Both the position numbers and the translations under genes were made by a program. Positions 1 to 11,922 of a stretch of 64,000 nucleotides of DNA are shown here, piece by piece. Under the pieces are notes generated by a model. It did no database searches. It was given only the letters and a program-made list of their open reading frames with translations, and was not told the origin of the DNA. Numbering within the stretch: position 1 is the first letter of the stretch; each line of letters starts with the position of its first letter. The stretch lies in contig JAUCEF010000018.1 in the NCBI GenBank assembly GCA_033558025.1, positions 1,054,001 to 1,118,000 on the forward strand, in the 5' to 3' direction. Source of the stretch: Phytophthora sp. 'mugwort'. Taxonomy: Eukaryota; Oomycota; Peronosporomycetes; Peronosporales; Peronosporaceae.

Positions 1-83
1 TGCCGTCACTCGATGTGGTAGCTACTGTACCTCCCGACGAGTTCATGATTGTGCAGTTGGAGCCGAATAGACAGGATAGCCAT

Positions 84-1441
84 TTAGACGAGCTTGTGTA
101 CTGAGATGAGATTTCTACTTAAGCCAGGCGAAAAGTACACATCGGTTAGCAGAATAACCTTCGGTCGTCCCTGGACGAGTGTTGTCATCACGCAGTTTCC
201 CTTCTCCATAGCCTCGATGCAGTCACCCTTGGCCACTCGAATAACAAGTTGAGCTGGTTCAATGCCGAAGAGGATGTTGCGATGACTGCACATGTGGTGC
301 GTTGCACCAGAGTCAAGAAGCCAGGTACTGCTCACACTATTTAAGTCTGACGAAGCAGAATGGTCACATCCGTGAAGTATCCACACTTCACCTTCGTCGT
401 CGCTTCTATCATTTTCACTGTCTGTGTCAGCAGCTTCGGCTGCATGTGCGGCTCCCTGTGCCAATTCCTTAGCTTTAGCAACGAGTGGGCACACGATCAT
501 CTTGTGCTCCTTGGCGCATACGTAGCACTTCGCGGCACTCGGTGGGCACTGGCAGCATTTCCTTCGCCGTGAATTTGGCGAGTTGCGGCTGCATTGAAGG
601 TATTTCTACTGCGATGATTTTGGGGCCGGGTTCTGCTCTCGAATGTCGATCCTGATGAGCGGCGAGCAGCGTAGCGTCTCCGGTCCCCGCGTAGTCGGAG
701 AGCAGGTTCAGGGCTTTGTCAGCTTCTTCAATCTTGTCGCTGCTTCCGACGTTAACGCTCGATAGTAGAACAGGAGCGAGTTCAGGGCACGAATTGCTAC
801 AGAACACTTGCAGGAGAAGCAAGCTCTGGTCGTCCTCCATCAAACCTTCGATAAACTTCAGATATTCCAAGTAATCTACATGTATCTCCACCTCGTTTGT
901 AGCACTTGATCCAGTCGCTTAGTTCCAGCTGAGTTAGTCGACATCCAAACTCAGATAGTAAGGTGGCTTTCAACTGTGAAAAACTTATTGAATTCCGTCG
1001 TGTTTTGCTTCCACTCAGAGCTTTGCTTGTGGAAGTACCTTGAAGCCTTGCCGTCCAGGAAATTCACGAGCAGGGAGGCCTTTAACTCGTCCGTCCAGGT
1101 TGAGCCGTTGACAAGCGACTCCGTATAGATGGCGTGCTCGTACTCCTTTAGAAAATACTCGAATCCAGCACCGAGGCTTGGGTAGACTTCTGCTCCGTCA
1201 AACTTCCTGCAGTTAACGTCCTTGATCTTCGGTTTCTTCGTTGATGGAGGGAAGTGTGCATGCTTATGTCTGACATTGAAGGTCTTGTTTGCTGGGGTTG
1301 TTCCCGTAGCGACTGGATTTCGCGTCGTAGGTCCACTATGAGGTCCATAAGCGCGGCCATGTTCAATGATCCGACGTCGTCAGCGGGTGGCGAAGGTGGA
1401 AATGGTTCCAGTCGCTGGGGATCGGGCGGGTTAAATGACAT
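84..1441 (-). pseudogene. Ty1/copia retrotransposon Gag-protease remnant
   Basis: Three broken reading frames in order on the minus strand give parts of a copia Gag-Pol. Positions 1148-1441 give a Gag N-terminus starting MSFNPPDPQRLEPF. Positions 475-891 give the Gag middle, which runs out of frame where the CCHC knuckle should be. Positions 84-500 give a retropepsin with the motif WLLDSGATHHMC and the usual SPGLSRNLISV stretch of copia proteases. Integrase, reverse transcriptase and RNase H would lie to the left, outside the window. The frames overlap or are separated by stops, so no Gag-Pol can be made. Family assignment rests on the DSGATHHM protease signature and domain order. Confidence 0.8.
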
Positions 1442-2280
1442 CTAGGCCATTAGGTCGGACAAACCTGAAATATCTTCTTGGGCTTGCTCCAGCGTGTCCG
1501 GCACTCCCTTCAACAAGGTACTGGCCGTGTTTCGAAGAGGTTAGGTTCTCTGACGCGGGTCCTTCCTAAAGGTCTGGCGGTCGCCTTCTGGTCACCTTCC
1601 TCGAAGAGCGCCTTCCTTGAAGAACGGCTTCGGCCTTGAACTGGCACCTTCCTCAAGGCTTCTCCTTGTTGGGCTCAAAACCTGTTGCACGATGTAGGAC
1701 ACAGGTAGACGTTGGATAGCTTGAGGCTGGTACACTTGAGTAGTCGATGAAAGGTTGTAGAATGAATTGGTAATTATAAGGAAAGTAAGCCCGCGGGTGA
1801 ACGAGCGGCTGTTTTTGTAACTCCTCCTACGCCGCTAGTTGCGAAACCTCTGCCGTTGCTTCTTGTGGTGCCGTGCCGTTCTCGTCGGTTGGTCCGTTTT
1901 CCAACATGCGCTACTCGAACAGCAGGATGAGATGCGGCGTCAAATGGCTGAGCATCGCCAATACCTGCAGGAAAAGTACAAGGTACTGAGAGCAGCAGAA
2001 CAGGCGGTCGGGCTTTAAGGACAAAGGCTTGGAGTTTGGCCGAGGCCGTCCAGCCGCACTTGCAGGCTCGGTGGGGTGCTTTTGCTCAAGGTGCAGAACC
2101 CCCAGCAGAGAATCGACCACGGGAAGCAGCGGCTGCCACTGTGACAGCAGGGACGAATTTGCCTCTGCCACCGATTTACCGAAGAAGTTTCAATAGGAGG
2201 AAAGGGACTTCATGGACAGCTACGATATATATATGTACAAGACGCATCAAGGCTTTGAACTAAGGAAATCAGGCCAAATT
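1442..2280. other. Non-coding or degenerate stretch beside the copia remnant
   Basis: No intact gene is visible. Read on the minus strand, this is where the leader and 5' LTR of the copia fragment should lie, but I could not fix LTR ends. On the plus strand, about 1903-2018 reads as a Gln/Glu-rich coiled-coil fragment (LLEQQDEMRRQMAEHRQYLQ), and 2150-2265 holds another coding-like scrap containing DFMDSYDIYMYKTHQGFEL after a stop. These may be remnants of a further element. Confidence 0.35.
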
Positions 2281-2389
2281 TTTTATTGATGCTGCTGAGT
2301 GCTTGCATCGAGCAAGGAACGATGGTTAGGATTTGTGGTTTCGAGCTCTTTAAAGAAGAGAAGGGTGAGAGAGGTTTAAGATCGTCTAT

Positions 2390-5300
2390 TCACACATTTT
2401 TGTGCTGCACAAAATGTCTGAAATGTCCTAAGCCAGGAAATAAGCGCCGGTGTTTCCGGGACTTGTCGTGACTGACCTCCTTGGGTGGAAGTCCTATTGG
2501 GTCTTGAGTTAATATCTCAAGACATGCATGTAGCCGGGCCCCGCTAGTTGCTGTAGCTGAGTCTTGATGCTCTCTCATCGCAATCGCTGTGAGTTGCCGA
2601 ATCCCGACTGCCAAGTAGCGTGATGCGCTCGTGGTTGCCGCCGTTTCTTCTCCTCTAAACACGACTGTGTTCCTTTCCATCCATAGGTGCGTCTAACAAA
2701 TGGAACTCATAAGGAACCAAATTCTGTTCCATTCGGTTTCTGCTGCCTCGACTCCGTCTTGAAACCTGGTTTGCAGCTTAAGACGCTGCAGTGGGCCCAC
2801 CTTTGCGGCTTGTCGGTTTGCACAGTAGAAGAGCTTATGAGGATTTATGCTCTTCCCATGGCTGACCCCTGTCCAGTGGCTGTACAACTTACTCCAGCAC
2901 GCTTGCGCAGAGGCGTATTCCCAGAAAATGTGTTGCTTCCGTTTCCTTGCTGCGTTGGCACTCCGCCAGCTGTCTGCATTTGTTATTGTCCTACGCCCCG
3001 CATGGTATAGGTTAAGCTGTTTGCTGGTGATTCTGTAGCATGTCCAGACTTGATACTCTGTTAGGCCATTCGCATGATCCCATACTTGAGAAGGGCGTTG
3101 ATGTGCGGCTGCTCGCTGCCATGGATTCGTTTGGATCTTTATTTCCAATCATGTGAGCAGATTTCGTAGTGCTGGTGATAGTTCCCGTTTGAGGAACTGG
3201 AATGCTTGAGCGGCTAGTGTCTTCGTTATGTGTAGGTTCCCAATTGTGTCCGGCATGCTCCACGGGTTCTGATGAATGCTCGGGTGAGCTGTAAAAACAA
3301 CTCCGTGCTGCTGCACCATGTTCGTTAAATGTTGTTGGCCCTGTTCGGGTCTAGATGTAAAGTTCGGGATCGTGCCCATTACATGACTGTGGATACCATC
3401 CTCCGCTTGCTGCAGTCGAATCCGTGTCGTAGGTCCGTCTTTGTTATCACACCGCGTTCCGTTGACCGTTCCTTGTTGCGTCATAGTCCAATTGTATTCA
3501 TGGGCGAAAGGTATTGGCTGGCGAAGGGTAAGACTCGGGTTGCTCGAAATTGTCGTTCCGATGGGGATCGTCGGAGATGCCAGTAAAATCATTATTGCCC
3601 AGCTCCGTAATTTCGGTTGATAATGCCTACTGTCATGGGCTCCTGTTGGAGGTATTCGGAAGACATACTCTGATGGTCCTGTCCGCTGAATGTTGCAGGT
3701 GTTGAAGCTGCCGTCCGGCGATTCGGTCGTATTTGGCGCTGGCTAGCTGCCACTCGCTGCTGTCCAGTATCCACGGATTGTGACACCAACTAAACATCGC
3801 CCAGAAGTTACGTATAGACGCCCCTCTGGCTTCTGCTTGGTCTAATGCCTCCTGTATTGATGTATATAGGGATAGAATCCAGTCGTCCCCTTCCCACCAA
3901 CTGCTAGCACCTGCCTCCAGCTCAGGAGCGTACAAGGCCGCACGATGCATGAGTGCGGCCGCTTCCTCCATTGTTGGCCCAATTAGGCCGTCCAGATCTC
4001 GCCTGAGTGCGTCCCGGGAGTCTGATGCCTTCGTATCCGCTTGGCTCCCACGATATGTGGCTGCACCAGTATGAACGGAAAGCCCATCCTTATATCACTG
4101 TACATCCAGCGTCTCGATGCCGCAAATTATTTGTCGTTTAGTTTCGTAAGCCATTGTATAGCATGTTTGGTACGCTGGACCTTGATTGCGATGCTTATCG
4201 ACTTGAGTCCTACCCCACCACTGCCCCTCGCCTTTTTTGGCGTCACCAGTAACCCCGGGTTGACTTTATGGCGACTTGCGTCGACGTCGCGTGAGCCCAT
4301 CGAAATTGTTTGTACCGGTTTTCGAGATCCCGTCTCGCCCACGCTGGCGGGTCGAATATAGCTGCCGTGAATAGACAGTATGGAAGGGACGATTATCGCG
4401 TTCAAAATCAGTACCCGATTCTCCACGCTCGTTGCTATCTTGGATGGCACTGATAGTCGTCGCTGAATTTTCCTGATTCGCAGGGCCCAGTTACGATGTA
4501 TCATGTCCCCTATCCCGATTTCGTAGCCTAGATACCGCGTTGTTTGCGAGTTTTGAAGCACAGGTATGCCTTCGAATTCGTCAAGCCGCACCGCTGTGTT
4601 GAAAAGATAAGCTTACTCTTAGTCGGTTGAGCTTGCAGCCCTGACAGCTGACCAAATCTAGTAACCAGTCTGAGCGCTGGTCCCAACTGATGCGCTTGGC
4701 CCAGAAAGATTGTTTGAATCGTCTACAAACGCCGAAAAATATGCGTGTCGTTTTCCGACCCTGGGATTGCGAGGCCTCGTAACTCCGTCGATTGGTGAAT
4801 GCCAATGCACAATAGTTCCACAACCAATAGAAACAGTAACGGAGCTAGAGGACATCCTTGCTGGATCCCGGATACGACATTAATTGGTTCCGATCGAGCC
4901 CCACTGACGATGAATCGTCCAGTTGTCCCGGTGTGCAAACGTTTTATGAGCTGGATCAATTTCTTCTCGACCCACCGTGTCATACGCTTTTCTGAAGTCT
5001 ACGAGGAGAATGACGGGACTGTTTATTGCTTCCATGTCCTCCTCCGTTGTTGTCGTTGCCATCTGAGCTAACATTATCATCACATTTTGATCATATGACG
5101 CCCCCGTACAACCCCCTGCTGCGAGTTCCCAATGAACCGGGGTAGAATTCGTTGGAGTCGCGTCGCTAACACCTTGACGAATATTTTGTAGCTTGTTTGC
5201 AGTAATGATATGGGCCTGTAATCCATCGCGTCCGTTGAATCTCCCGTTTTTCGTAGAGGTATGATGAGAGCCTCTAGAAAGGATGGCGGCATTTCTGATC

Positions 5301-6179
5301 CTTGTAAGATCTCATTACACACCGCCACTAGTGCTGGTACTAAGAGCACTGCCATGTCCTTATAGAAGTCATTGTTGATCCCGTCTGGCCCCGCCGATTT
5401 ATGCCTGCTAAGCGCCTTGATTGCTGCAGGCACTTCATCTTCCGTGATGGCTGTCATGAGAGCTATATTGTCCTCGAATGAAGCCTGTCGATTTCGAGTA
5501 ATCTGCACGAACTCGTTGATTGCTTCCGGCAGGCTCGCGATGGGTTCAACTCGGTGTACTTCACTTAGAATGGAGACCATTCCGATGTGATTTTATCTGC
5601 TATGGTCATGGTCCGATTGAAAGCCGAACCATGCAGGTGATGTATGCTAGTCACCGTCTGGTCCCACTCCCAGTCCGCCACCCGTTTAAACGTCCGGCTT
5701 AAGCGTTCTGTTGTTCTGTGCAGCCGCTGTCCCAATCGTACTAGGTGTTCTTTGCGCATATCCTCGACATTTGCGTTAATCCACTGCTTCCGGGTTAGTC
5801 GATGTCGGTCTTCTCTGGTCTGAAGTTGGTGGATAAATCGCGTCCGTCGTTGGGTTTCCCGCCTCCGGACCACCTTAATACATCTCTTGCATTCATCCAT
5901 TTCAGTATCCCAAGTGCATATAGATGCTGGTTGACCAACTGTCATACCGTCTAGGTCCTCAAGCAACTCGTCCACAACCCGTTCTGCTTTGGTCGAACGG
6001 ATGGGATACGCTATTGGCCTGTCCTTCTGAAGTGTTTTGAGTTGGCAAGCAAAGAAGAGAAGGGTGTCACGGAGGCTAAGTGGAGAGATTACTTTTTGTC
6101 GGCGCATGTACCTGATAATACAACGTACAAAACACTTGACAGAGACGTGAAGGCGCTTCGTATGGACGTAGAGTTGCAA
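2390..6179 (-). mobile_element. LINE (non-LTR retrotransposon), 5'-truncated and decayed
   Basis: About 3.8 kb on the minus strand reads, in several frames, as the second ORF of a LINE. From 5' to 3' it has a linker before RT (5565-6179), RT fingers and palm (4723-5580), thumb and connection region (4127-4591), and a C-terminal part with the zinc-ribbon-like HIFWEYASAQACW motif (about 2900-2950). No apurinic endonuclease domain precedes the RT, and the plus-strand gypsy Gag begins where it would lie. This fits 5' truncation during target-primed insertion. There are many frameshifts and stops, so it is dead. No convincing poly-A tail or target duplication was found. Confidence 0.85.
4723..5580 (-). 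pseudogene. LINE reverse transcriptase core, broken
   Basis: Translation pieces hold the ordered RT motifs of non-LTR elements: RHKSAGPDGINNDFYKD, PLRKTGDSTDAMDYRPISLL, the motif A stretch LLVDFRKAYDTV with its catalytic Asp, and the motif B stretch GIQQGCPLAPLLFLLVVELL. Motif C is seen just downstream as FVDDS in another frame, so both Asp residues of the usual xxDD box remain. At least three frame changes separate these motifs. Motif order and spacing make the RT assignment firm. No activity is expected. Confidence 0.88.
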
Positions 6180-6740
6180 GATGCTGAATTCCGACTATTG
6201 CGACTCATGGTCCAGTTTTACGACATCATTGACCGACTCAACATGGAAGACTTCGTCCACACCGAGCACTGCGACCCCAACCTCTTTTAAGGCGGTAGTG
6301 AAGGATCAGTTGAGCCGGCAATGCCACCAAGCGACGAAATCTAGTCTCTCCACGCTACTGAGTGGCTCCGAGGCGAGTTAGAAGGTTTCATGCGATTTGA
6401 GGCCCATATTTCAGCTCAAACTCAGACAAATCAGGTGCCAGGCCAGGCAGCACCAAACCCAGATCAAACGAGGATTTGGAGGATCGCAGGAAACGGGCAA
6501 GGCGAACCGTGATGACGATCGACAGCAGCACAGGGGCAACACTAAACTGAAGCCAAAACCTACCGGCGACAGACCGCCGAAAATACTTCAAATGTGGTGA
6601 CCAGACCCATTGTGTGTTTCAATGCCCCGATGTCACGGACCTGTCAGAGGCAAATGAGATCTACGAGGCGACTACTGGAAAAGGGGTCATGAATCCCGTC
6701 TTGGCAGGGGCTCATTCAAAGGCAAGCATTGCAACGTCGT
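6042..6740 (+). pseudogene. Gypsy Gag with mutated zinc knuckle
   Basis: Frames from 6042 to 6300 give a Gag capsid-like stretch (YKTLDRDVKALRMDVELQDA, VQFYDIIDRLNMEDFVHTE). Around 6575-6635 the sequence reads YFKCGDQTHCVFQCP, which matches a CX2CX4HX4C knuckle except that the first Cys is Tyr. The frame is interrupted between the two parts. It would have coated the element RNA. Assignment is by position upstream of protease and RT and by the knuckle. Confidence 0.7.
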
Positions 6741-6753
6741 CGTCGGCAATTCC

Positions 6754-7056
6754 GTGTGCAGTCATGGACATTTAGAGACAGAAATCACGCCGGATAGTGC
6801 CGCCGAGGTCTTTATGGTCACGACAAAGTTACTGACACTGTTGGCTGCGAAAGGAACACGGCTTAACCAGGAAGATGTGACTGGAATGGCTGTGGTCACT
6901 GGTGTTGGCGATAAACCAGTGCCAATGAAGAGCAAAGTCAGTCTTGATCTGGGGTTTTCGACTCCAGGAGGCCCGTTGACGCTCCGCAATGTGATCTGTT
7001 GGGTGACGGAGTTTAGCCTACCTCCGGGTGTCGGATATTTACTGTTGTCTAGGTAG
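6754..7056 (+). pseudogene. Gypsy aspartic protease fragment
   Basis: The 100-residue frame contains TPDSAAEVFMVT near the start where retropepsins have DSGA, then the hydrophobic LRNVICWV and GYLLLSR stretches. The active-site Gly is replaced by Ala, so the site is probably dead. It sits between the Gag knuckle and the RT, as expected for Ty3/gypsy. Confidence 0.6.
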
Positions 7057-7128
7057 ATAATGGAAAGACTCGGCTACAGCTCAGAAAATCTACTCGCTGC
7101 TGCGCAACAAGTCAATGCCAAGTGAAAT

Positions 7129-8920
7129 ATGAGTGACATTGAAGATGGTAGACAAAATAGTGTGGCCAAGGTCTTGGCATACGCAGGTAGCGTGGCGTCG
7201 CCCCAACCGACAGAGGAAGAGCGTGCCATGGAAGAAGATGAAGATCATGCATGCTTTCCCACGTTTGATGAAGACAAAAATGAGGAACGTGAAGTAATTC
7301 GTGGTGTTCTCAAGGAGAAAGCCGCGGAAGCTCGACAGCTCGGGGCTTCGCCAGCTTATGTAGAGGGGTTGCAAGTCCTTTTAGAGGAGTCGGTGGACGT
7401 GTTTCGACTGATAACTGGACGTGACCCGCCAGTAGAAATGCCACCCATGGAAGTAACTCTAAAACCAGGAGCGACGCCGGTGCGGTGTCGGTCTCGTCGC
7501 TATTCACAGGCACACCGTGAGTTTCTGAAGAAGCACATTGATGCACTGATCGATGCAGGACTTCGCTATCGAATTCCAAAATGCCGATGGTGTCACCGCC
7601 ACACGTCGTGAATAAGCAAGACGTCGGAAAATCATCGGATGGCGGTGGATGTACGAGGAGCAAACCAGTGTGTCGAGCAGATAATATGGCCTATGCCAGT
7701 GCTGGAGGTAATTTTGGATCGCCTTCGGGTTCATCCGTTATTTCTCGCTGGACTTTTTCAAGGGTTCTGGCTGTTTGCGATGGGCGTGTGGTGTCAGGAA
7801 ATTTATTCTATCCTGACTGAGGAAGGCGTGATCACGCCGACTTAAGTGCCAATGGGAGGCACGAACAGTGTGGTTTACGTGCAGTCAACTGTGTAGGAGA
7901 TGTTTGCAGAGATTTTTAACAAGGGTATGTTGATTTGGGATGATGATATTCTGGGGTATGATGACAGTGACGAGGGGTTGTTAGCCTCGCTGTGTATGAT
8001 GCTCACCATTTGTGCGGAGAAAGGTTTAAAGTGAACCCGAAGAAGTACTCGTTTACTTGCGCGAGGCGCCGTGGTGCGGTTGTACTGTCTCCGGTGAGAG
8101 CGTGCGTCACGCCAGCCAGAATGACCGCCCTGACAAACCTGTCACCACCGACTACCGGCCAGGAGCTACAACAATTTGTTTGTGCTCTGAATTGGATGCG
8201 GAACTTGGTACCAGCGTTCAACAAAGCCGTTGATCCATTGGTAAAGTTAATCGAGAAGGTGTACGAAAAAGCAGGAGGGTGCAAGGAGGCATTTGTTTGT
8301 AGAGTTCAGCTCAGCTCAGTTATGTGGGCTGGGGGGGGGGGGCAGAAGATGCTGGCCTAGCACAATGTAAGGAGCACTTCAACAAGTGCTGCAGCTGGCA
8401 CATCCTGACCCTGTGAAGCGACTCACAGTGTACAGAGACGCCAGTGATGAACACATTGGGCGCTGTGATCACTCAGATTTCGCCGGAGGCACCGCACCGG
8501 CCATTGAATGAGCAAGATCACGAGCCGTTGCTGATGCTGAGTGGCACCTTCTCTGGATCCGCGAAGCGGTGGGCCATAGTGGAGAAAGAAGCTTACGCTA
8601 TCGTGGAAAGCTGTCGGCGTGCAGACTATCTGCTGCATCGACATGATAGTTTGGCTTTGTATACCGACCCTCGCAACCTTAGATACATCTTTGACCCGCA
8701 CAGCGTGTCCACATCGGTTCCTAAGTATACGGCCGACAAATTGCATCGTTGGTCGTTGCTTCTCATGGCCTACAAGTACAAAATTTACGATATTGCGGGC
8801 GAGGAAAATGTTTGGGCCGACCTGCTATCTAGATGGGGATCAACACTTCGAACAATATGTGCAATTCGACAAGTAGATTTGCCCTCTCGCCTCAACAGGA
8901 TGACTCATTTGTTTGGTTAA
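7129..8920 (+). pseudogene. Gypsy reverse transcriptase and RNase H, broken
   Basis: Positions 7129-7611 carry the typical N-terminal RT approach (VTLKPGATPVRCRSRRYS, HREFLKKHIDALIDAGL). Positions 7639-7845 carry VDVRGANQCVEQIIWPMP and the following palm segment. About 7928-7965 reads LIWDDDILGY, the catalytic box with both Asp residues but Asp in place of the usual Met or Ile before them. Positions 7992-8360 give the connection with GERFKVNPKKYSFTC. Positions 8444-8920 give RNase H (EKEAYAIVESCRRADYLLHR, DKLHRWSLLLMAYKYKIYDI). At least four frame changes and a poly-G tract break the reading. Confidence 0.85.
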
Positions 8921-9206
8921 CGTTGAAGGAGATCGTTGAAGTACAGACTGCGATAGCACCACCATCAGGAGTTTTAGTGCAGGACGAATCAGACAAACTG
9001 TGGAGAGATGACAACGGCCGAATCTGGATTCCGGACGACGCCGTAGAGTTGCAGATTCGCGTCTGTGTGTGTGTGTGGGGGGGGGGGGGGGGCACTTCGG
9101 TGTCGCTGGATATCGACGCGTCTCAACGACAGATGATATTGGATCCCGGTTTGTTTGGCGGACATGAACAAGGTCATCGAGTTTTTCGTTCGCCGTTGTC
9201 TACACT

Positions 9207-9946
9207 GTGCGAGCACGACGGGAGGACCGCCTCAGCCACGGGGTTGAAGTAAAGCAATGCATGCTAAACATCCTAACGAGCTCATCAATTGGGACTATTT
9301 GCACATGGGGAAAAGTGACACTGGAGAGATCTATATCCTGGTCATTAAAGATGATGCATCTAGGTTTGTGTGGCTTTTACCATGTGAAGAGATACCACGT
9401 TTGTATGTCTGCTGGACTCGTTTGCAATATTTGGAGTACGCCAAACCTGGGTGAGTGACCAGGAGACACACTTCCAATACACCACCATCTCAGCTCTTCA
9501 ACACGCGTTGGGGGGTTCACACCCATTTCACCACGGCTCGGTGTCCGTGGGCTAACGGTACCGTGGAGGTGGTGATGTGGGAAACCTTGCGCTACTGTCG
9601 CGCACTTCTATCAGAATGGATGATGCAGCCTCGTGAATGGCCTCGCGTAGCGAAGATCGTACAAATGATGCTAAACAACTCTCCATTTCCAGCACTCGGT
9701 GGGTTAGCTCCCATCGCTACGATGATGGGATTAGCAGCAATGGGACCGAGCGACAGCATTGCCGTACCGGGTCCGGTGGACGCTGTGACACTGGAGAGTA
9801 TCGAAGCAGCTCAGCACCAGCATGTCGTGAAGCTACAGCGGGTGCTTGACGATATGCACCGACCTGCTAGCAGCGCTAATAAGGCCACTCGAGCCGCGGG
9901 TGGAGCTACACAGCATCAAAGAAAGGAGCAGCAATGGCACAATTGA
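9207..9946 (+). pseudogene. Gypsy integrase, broken
   Basis: The DDE residues survive in pieces. The first Asp lies in NWDYLHMGKSDTGEIYILVI (about 9285-9345), the second in WVSDQETHFQ read in a shifted frame at about 9447-9477, and the Glu in CPWANGTVEVVMWE (about 9545-9585). The C-terminal helix region LNNSPFPALGGLAPIATMMG follows. Frames change at least twice. It would have inserted the element cDNA; now inactive. Confidence 0.82.
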
Positions 9947-10189
9947 CATTGGTGATTTCGTGCTTTATGCCGACGTATGGCAACATTCCAGGAGTAAGAG
10001 GTGTGCCGGCCCAAGTGACGGCGACAGTCTCAAACTGGATTTTTGAGATTAAGAACTTGGTCACTGGGCAGCGCCGTGAAACGCATCCTAGTCGCATAAA
10101 ATTTTATACTGATGCCTCGCTGAACGTTAGCGAGGACCTACTGCGCCACGTATCCCATAACAGCGAAGATCATGACGTGGATCAACTGC

Positions 10190-10400
10190 TAAAGGTACGC
10201 AAAATCCTACCTTGACGCAGCACGAAATCGAAGTGCGCTGGCGTGGTCTTAGTGATGCTGAGGACTCTTGGGAACCTGCACCATTTTGATGCAGGACGTG
10301 CCGACTGTGGTGCGATCATTTGTGCAGAAGCATGCCACGTTGCCAGCGGTACGAGTGCTACGGAAAGGGTTTCGTTTACAATAATGACCACTTCACAGAT
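10190..10400 (+). pseudogene. Chromodomain-like tail of the gypsy integrase
   Basis: The plus strand reads LTQHEIEVRWRGLSDAEDSWEP, the conserved core of chromodomains at the end of chromovirus integrases, followed by a shifted remainder. Such domains steer insertion by binding histone marks. The segment lies directly after the integrase C-terminus. Confidence 0.6.
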
Positions 10401-10500
10401 GAACCAAAGTCTCCAGATTGGGAAGTGTTGTAGCTCGCGCTACGAAGCACAGCGTCCGTTGGGGTGCAGCCCAACGAAGCTGCGCTTGAACTTGCAACTA

Positions 10501-10744
10501 TAGTAGTTGCAAAACGGATGAGTAGCAAAATGGACGAGTAGTCTCGCAACGGACAACTTCCTTATTAGGCATGCATAACAAGCAATCAATGAACCTCACT
10601 TCTCCATTTCATTCGGAAGCGACACAGCATTCGTCAATCAATCTACCGTAGCCATTTTATGTTTCACTAATTCCCTGGAAACCTCATCTCGTCCACTCTC
10701 ACTTCATCTTAAGACTCCAACGTTAAGTGGGTATCTACAGCAGC
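10501..10744. other. Short non-coding stretch after the gypsy element
   Basis: No gene or clear repeat is visible. It may hold the decayed 3' end of the gypsy element, but I could not match it to a second LTR. Confidence 0.3.
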
Positions 10745-11130
10745 TGGCCGCGGCTATGCTGAGCGTTGCGGTCCTCTCGATGGCTGGCGATATCGCGTCG
10801 CGACTCGCCGTGCGGGGTCAAAATGACACGAGGTCGAAACGTAAACGCCAACGCCCAGCACGGCGGCCAAGACCACGACGACCATGACCGCACCACGACG
10901 AACCATGATTAGACCGTCACCAAACCCAACGCCGGCACATTTTCGACCATCATATGGGGGCAGGCGCTGTCGCGACCGCCCTCGTGGACGCCGCGCCTGT
11001 GCTCGCGTTGATTGTGGTGCCTCTGGGTTGTTGGCAACCAGGAAAAAGCGGCAGCCATTGATGCGCGTGATCCTAAGCTTCGCGGCCGACGGAATGCTAT
11101 GCGATGCGCTGCCATCAGGGCCTCCGAAAA
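10745..11130 (+). pseudogene. Fragment of a duplicated ZIP zinc-transporter gene
   Basis: The plus strand aligns by eye with the coding strand of the ZIP gene at 46703-47947. It covers the end of the signal peptide, the His-rich segment and the first membrane helix (about codons 11-145). Shared stretches include ccaacgcccagcacggcggc and gttggcaaccaggaaaaa, with many substitutions, and the His-rich loop is shortened. Translation shows stops and frameshifts (IRPSPNP, SFAADGM in an out-of-phase frame). It is a dead partial copy with no domain for metal transport. The copy ends close to the solo LTR at 11289. Confidence 0.8.
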
Positions 11131-11288
11131 TAGCACTGTCAAACATTATTTGATAAAATAACAATAAATTACGTGTTTCGGCAGACATCGATGCTCAACC
11201 TGATAATTGATATATTGGGCAAATGATATCGCAATATTTATGAGTTTAAACTTTCCAAAGTTATTTTTACGAGGATCAGCTATCAACT

Positions 11289-11615
11289 GTGTAACGGGGT
11301 TACATGAAGAGTGCCAAGTTACTCTTCAGAATGGTGTACCTAAGTACCCTAAGTGATGTAGCCAACATCACTATGACGTCACGGTAATGACGTCACGGAT
11401 AGGTACCATCCATATGGTACAGACCTCAGAGCCACCCAATAGAATAACATCTAGGGTACTTTATAAGTGACTAATAGTTAGTATGTAGACGCATTAAAAG
11501 GGGTCACCTATAAATACATTCAGCTTTAGTTATAGGGCCGTTAACTGAGAGTTTGTATACTTTCCGGAAGTCATGCTTCCTGTGCGCAAGGTGTTGTGTG
11601 CCCCGTCACAAGGAG
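11289..11615 (+). repeat. Solo LTR (family shared with 56195-56555)
   Basis: About 325 bp begins tgtaacggggttacatgaag and matches 56195-56555 along its length, including a tandem tgacgtcacggtaatgacg motif, a TATA box (cctataaatacattcag near 11508) and a gcaaggt..tgtgt end. Length, TG start and internal TATA suit an LTR. No internal element region flanks it, so it is called solo. The right end is uncertain by about 20 bp. Confidence 0.65.
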
Positions 11616-11817
11616 GGTGGGGTGCTGTGTAAGAACGTGCTGATCAACTTTTGTAGTTAGGACCTGTGTCCACTGCTGTAGACTATATTGATCGCAGCTT
11701 CGACCACAACGTCGATGACATCGTCGAGGAAGCTGTGGTGTAACTACCTACCAAAATTGATAATTCCATGCGCATTCGTTTTGAAAGTTTCTGCTTTGAT
11801 TAGGTAGCTGGCAGCTA

Positions 11818-11910
11818 CACCCCGGCCAAAAGTATACGAACAACCATACTTCTGTTTCTAACTCAGCTATTATTGCGAGTTGAAGGCGCTGCTTTTGATA
11901 TGTTGTGTGA
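11818..11910 (+). repeat. Left arm of outer inverted repeat
   Basis: It pairs with 16279-16373 reversed, at roughly three quarters identity by eye. The Tc1-like element begins about 10 bp further on at the next TA. Confidence 0.6.
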
Positions 11911-11922
11911 AATAAGGTAGGG

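Larger units (their letters stand above)
6042..10500 (+). mobile_element. Ty3/gypsy chromovirus-type LTR retrotransposon, broken
   Basis: A 4.4-kb plus-strand run gives, in the proper Ty3/gypsy order, Gag with a zinc knuckle, protease, reverse transcriptase, RNase H, integrase and a C-terminal chromodomain-like segment. Integrase after RNase H separates it from copia. Every domain is split by frameshifts or stops, and poly-G runs at about 8330 and 9078 mark two breaks. I could not identify a flanking LTR pair, and the left end abuts the truncated LINE near 6040. The parts are annotated separately. Confidence 0.88.

Noticed and set aside
8330..9095. Poly-G runs as G-quadruplex regulatory elements
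   Set aside because: They sit in decayed gypsy coding sequence at frame breaks and look like slippage or assembly artefacts. Nothing ties them to a function.
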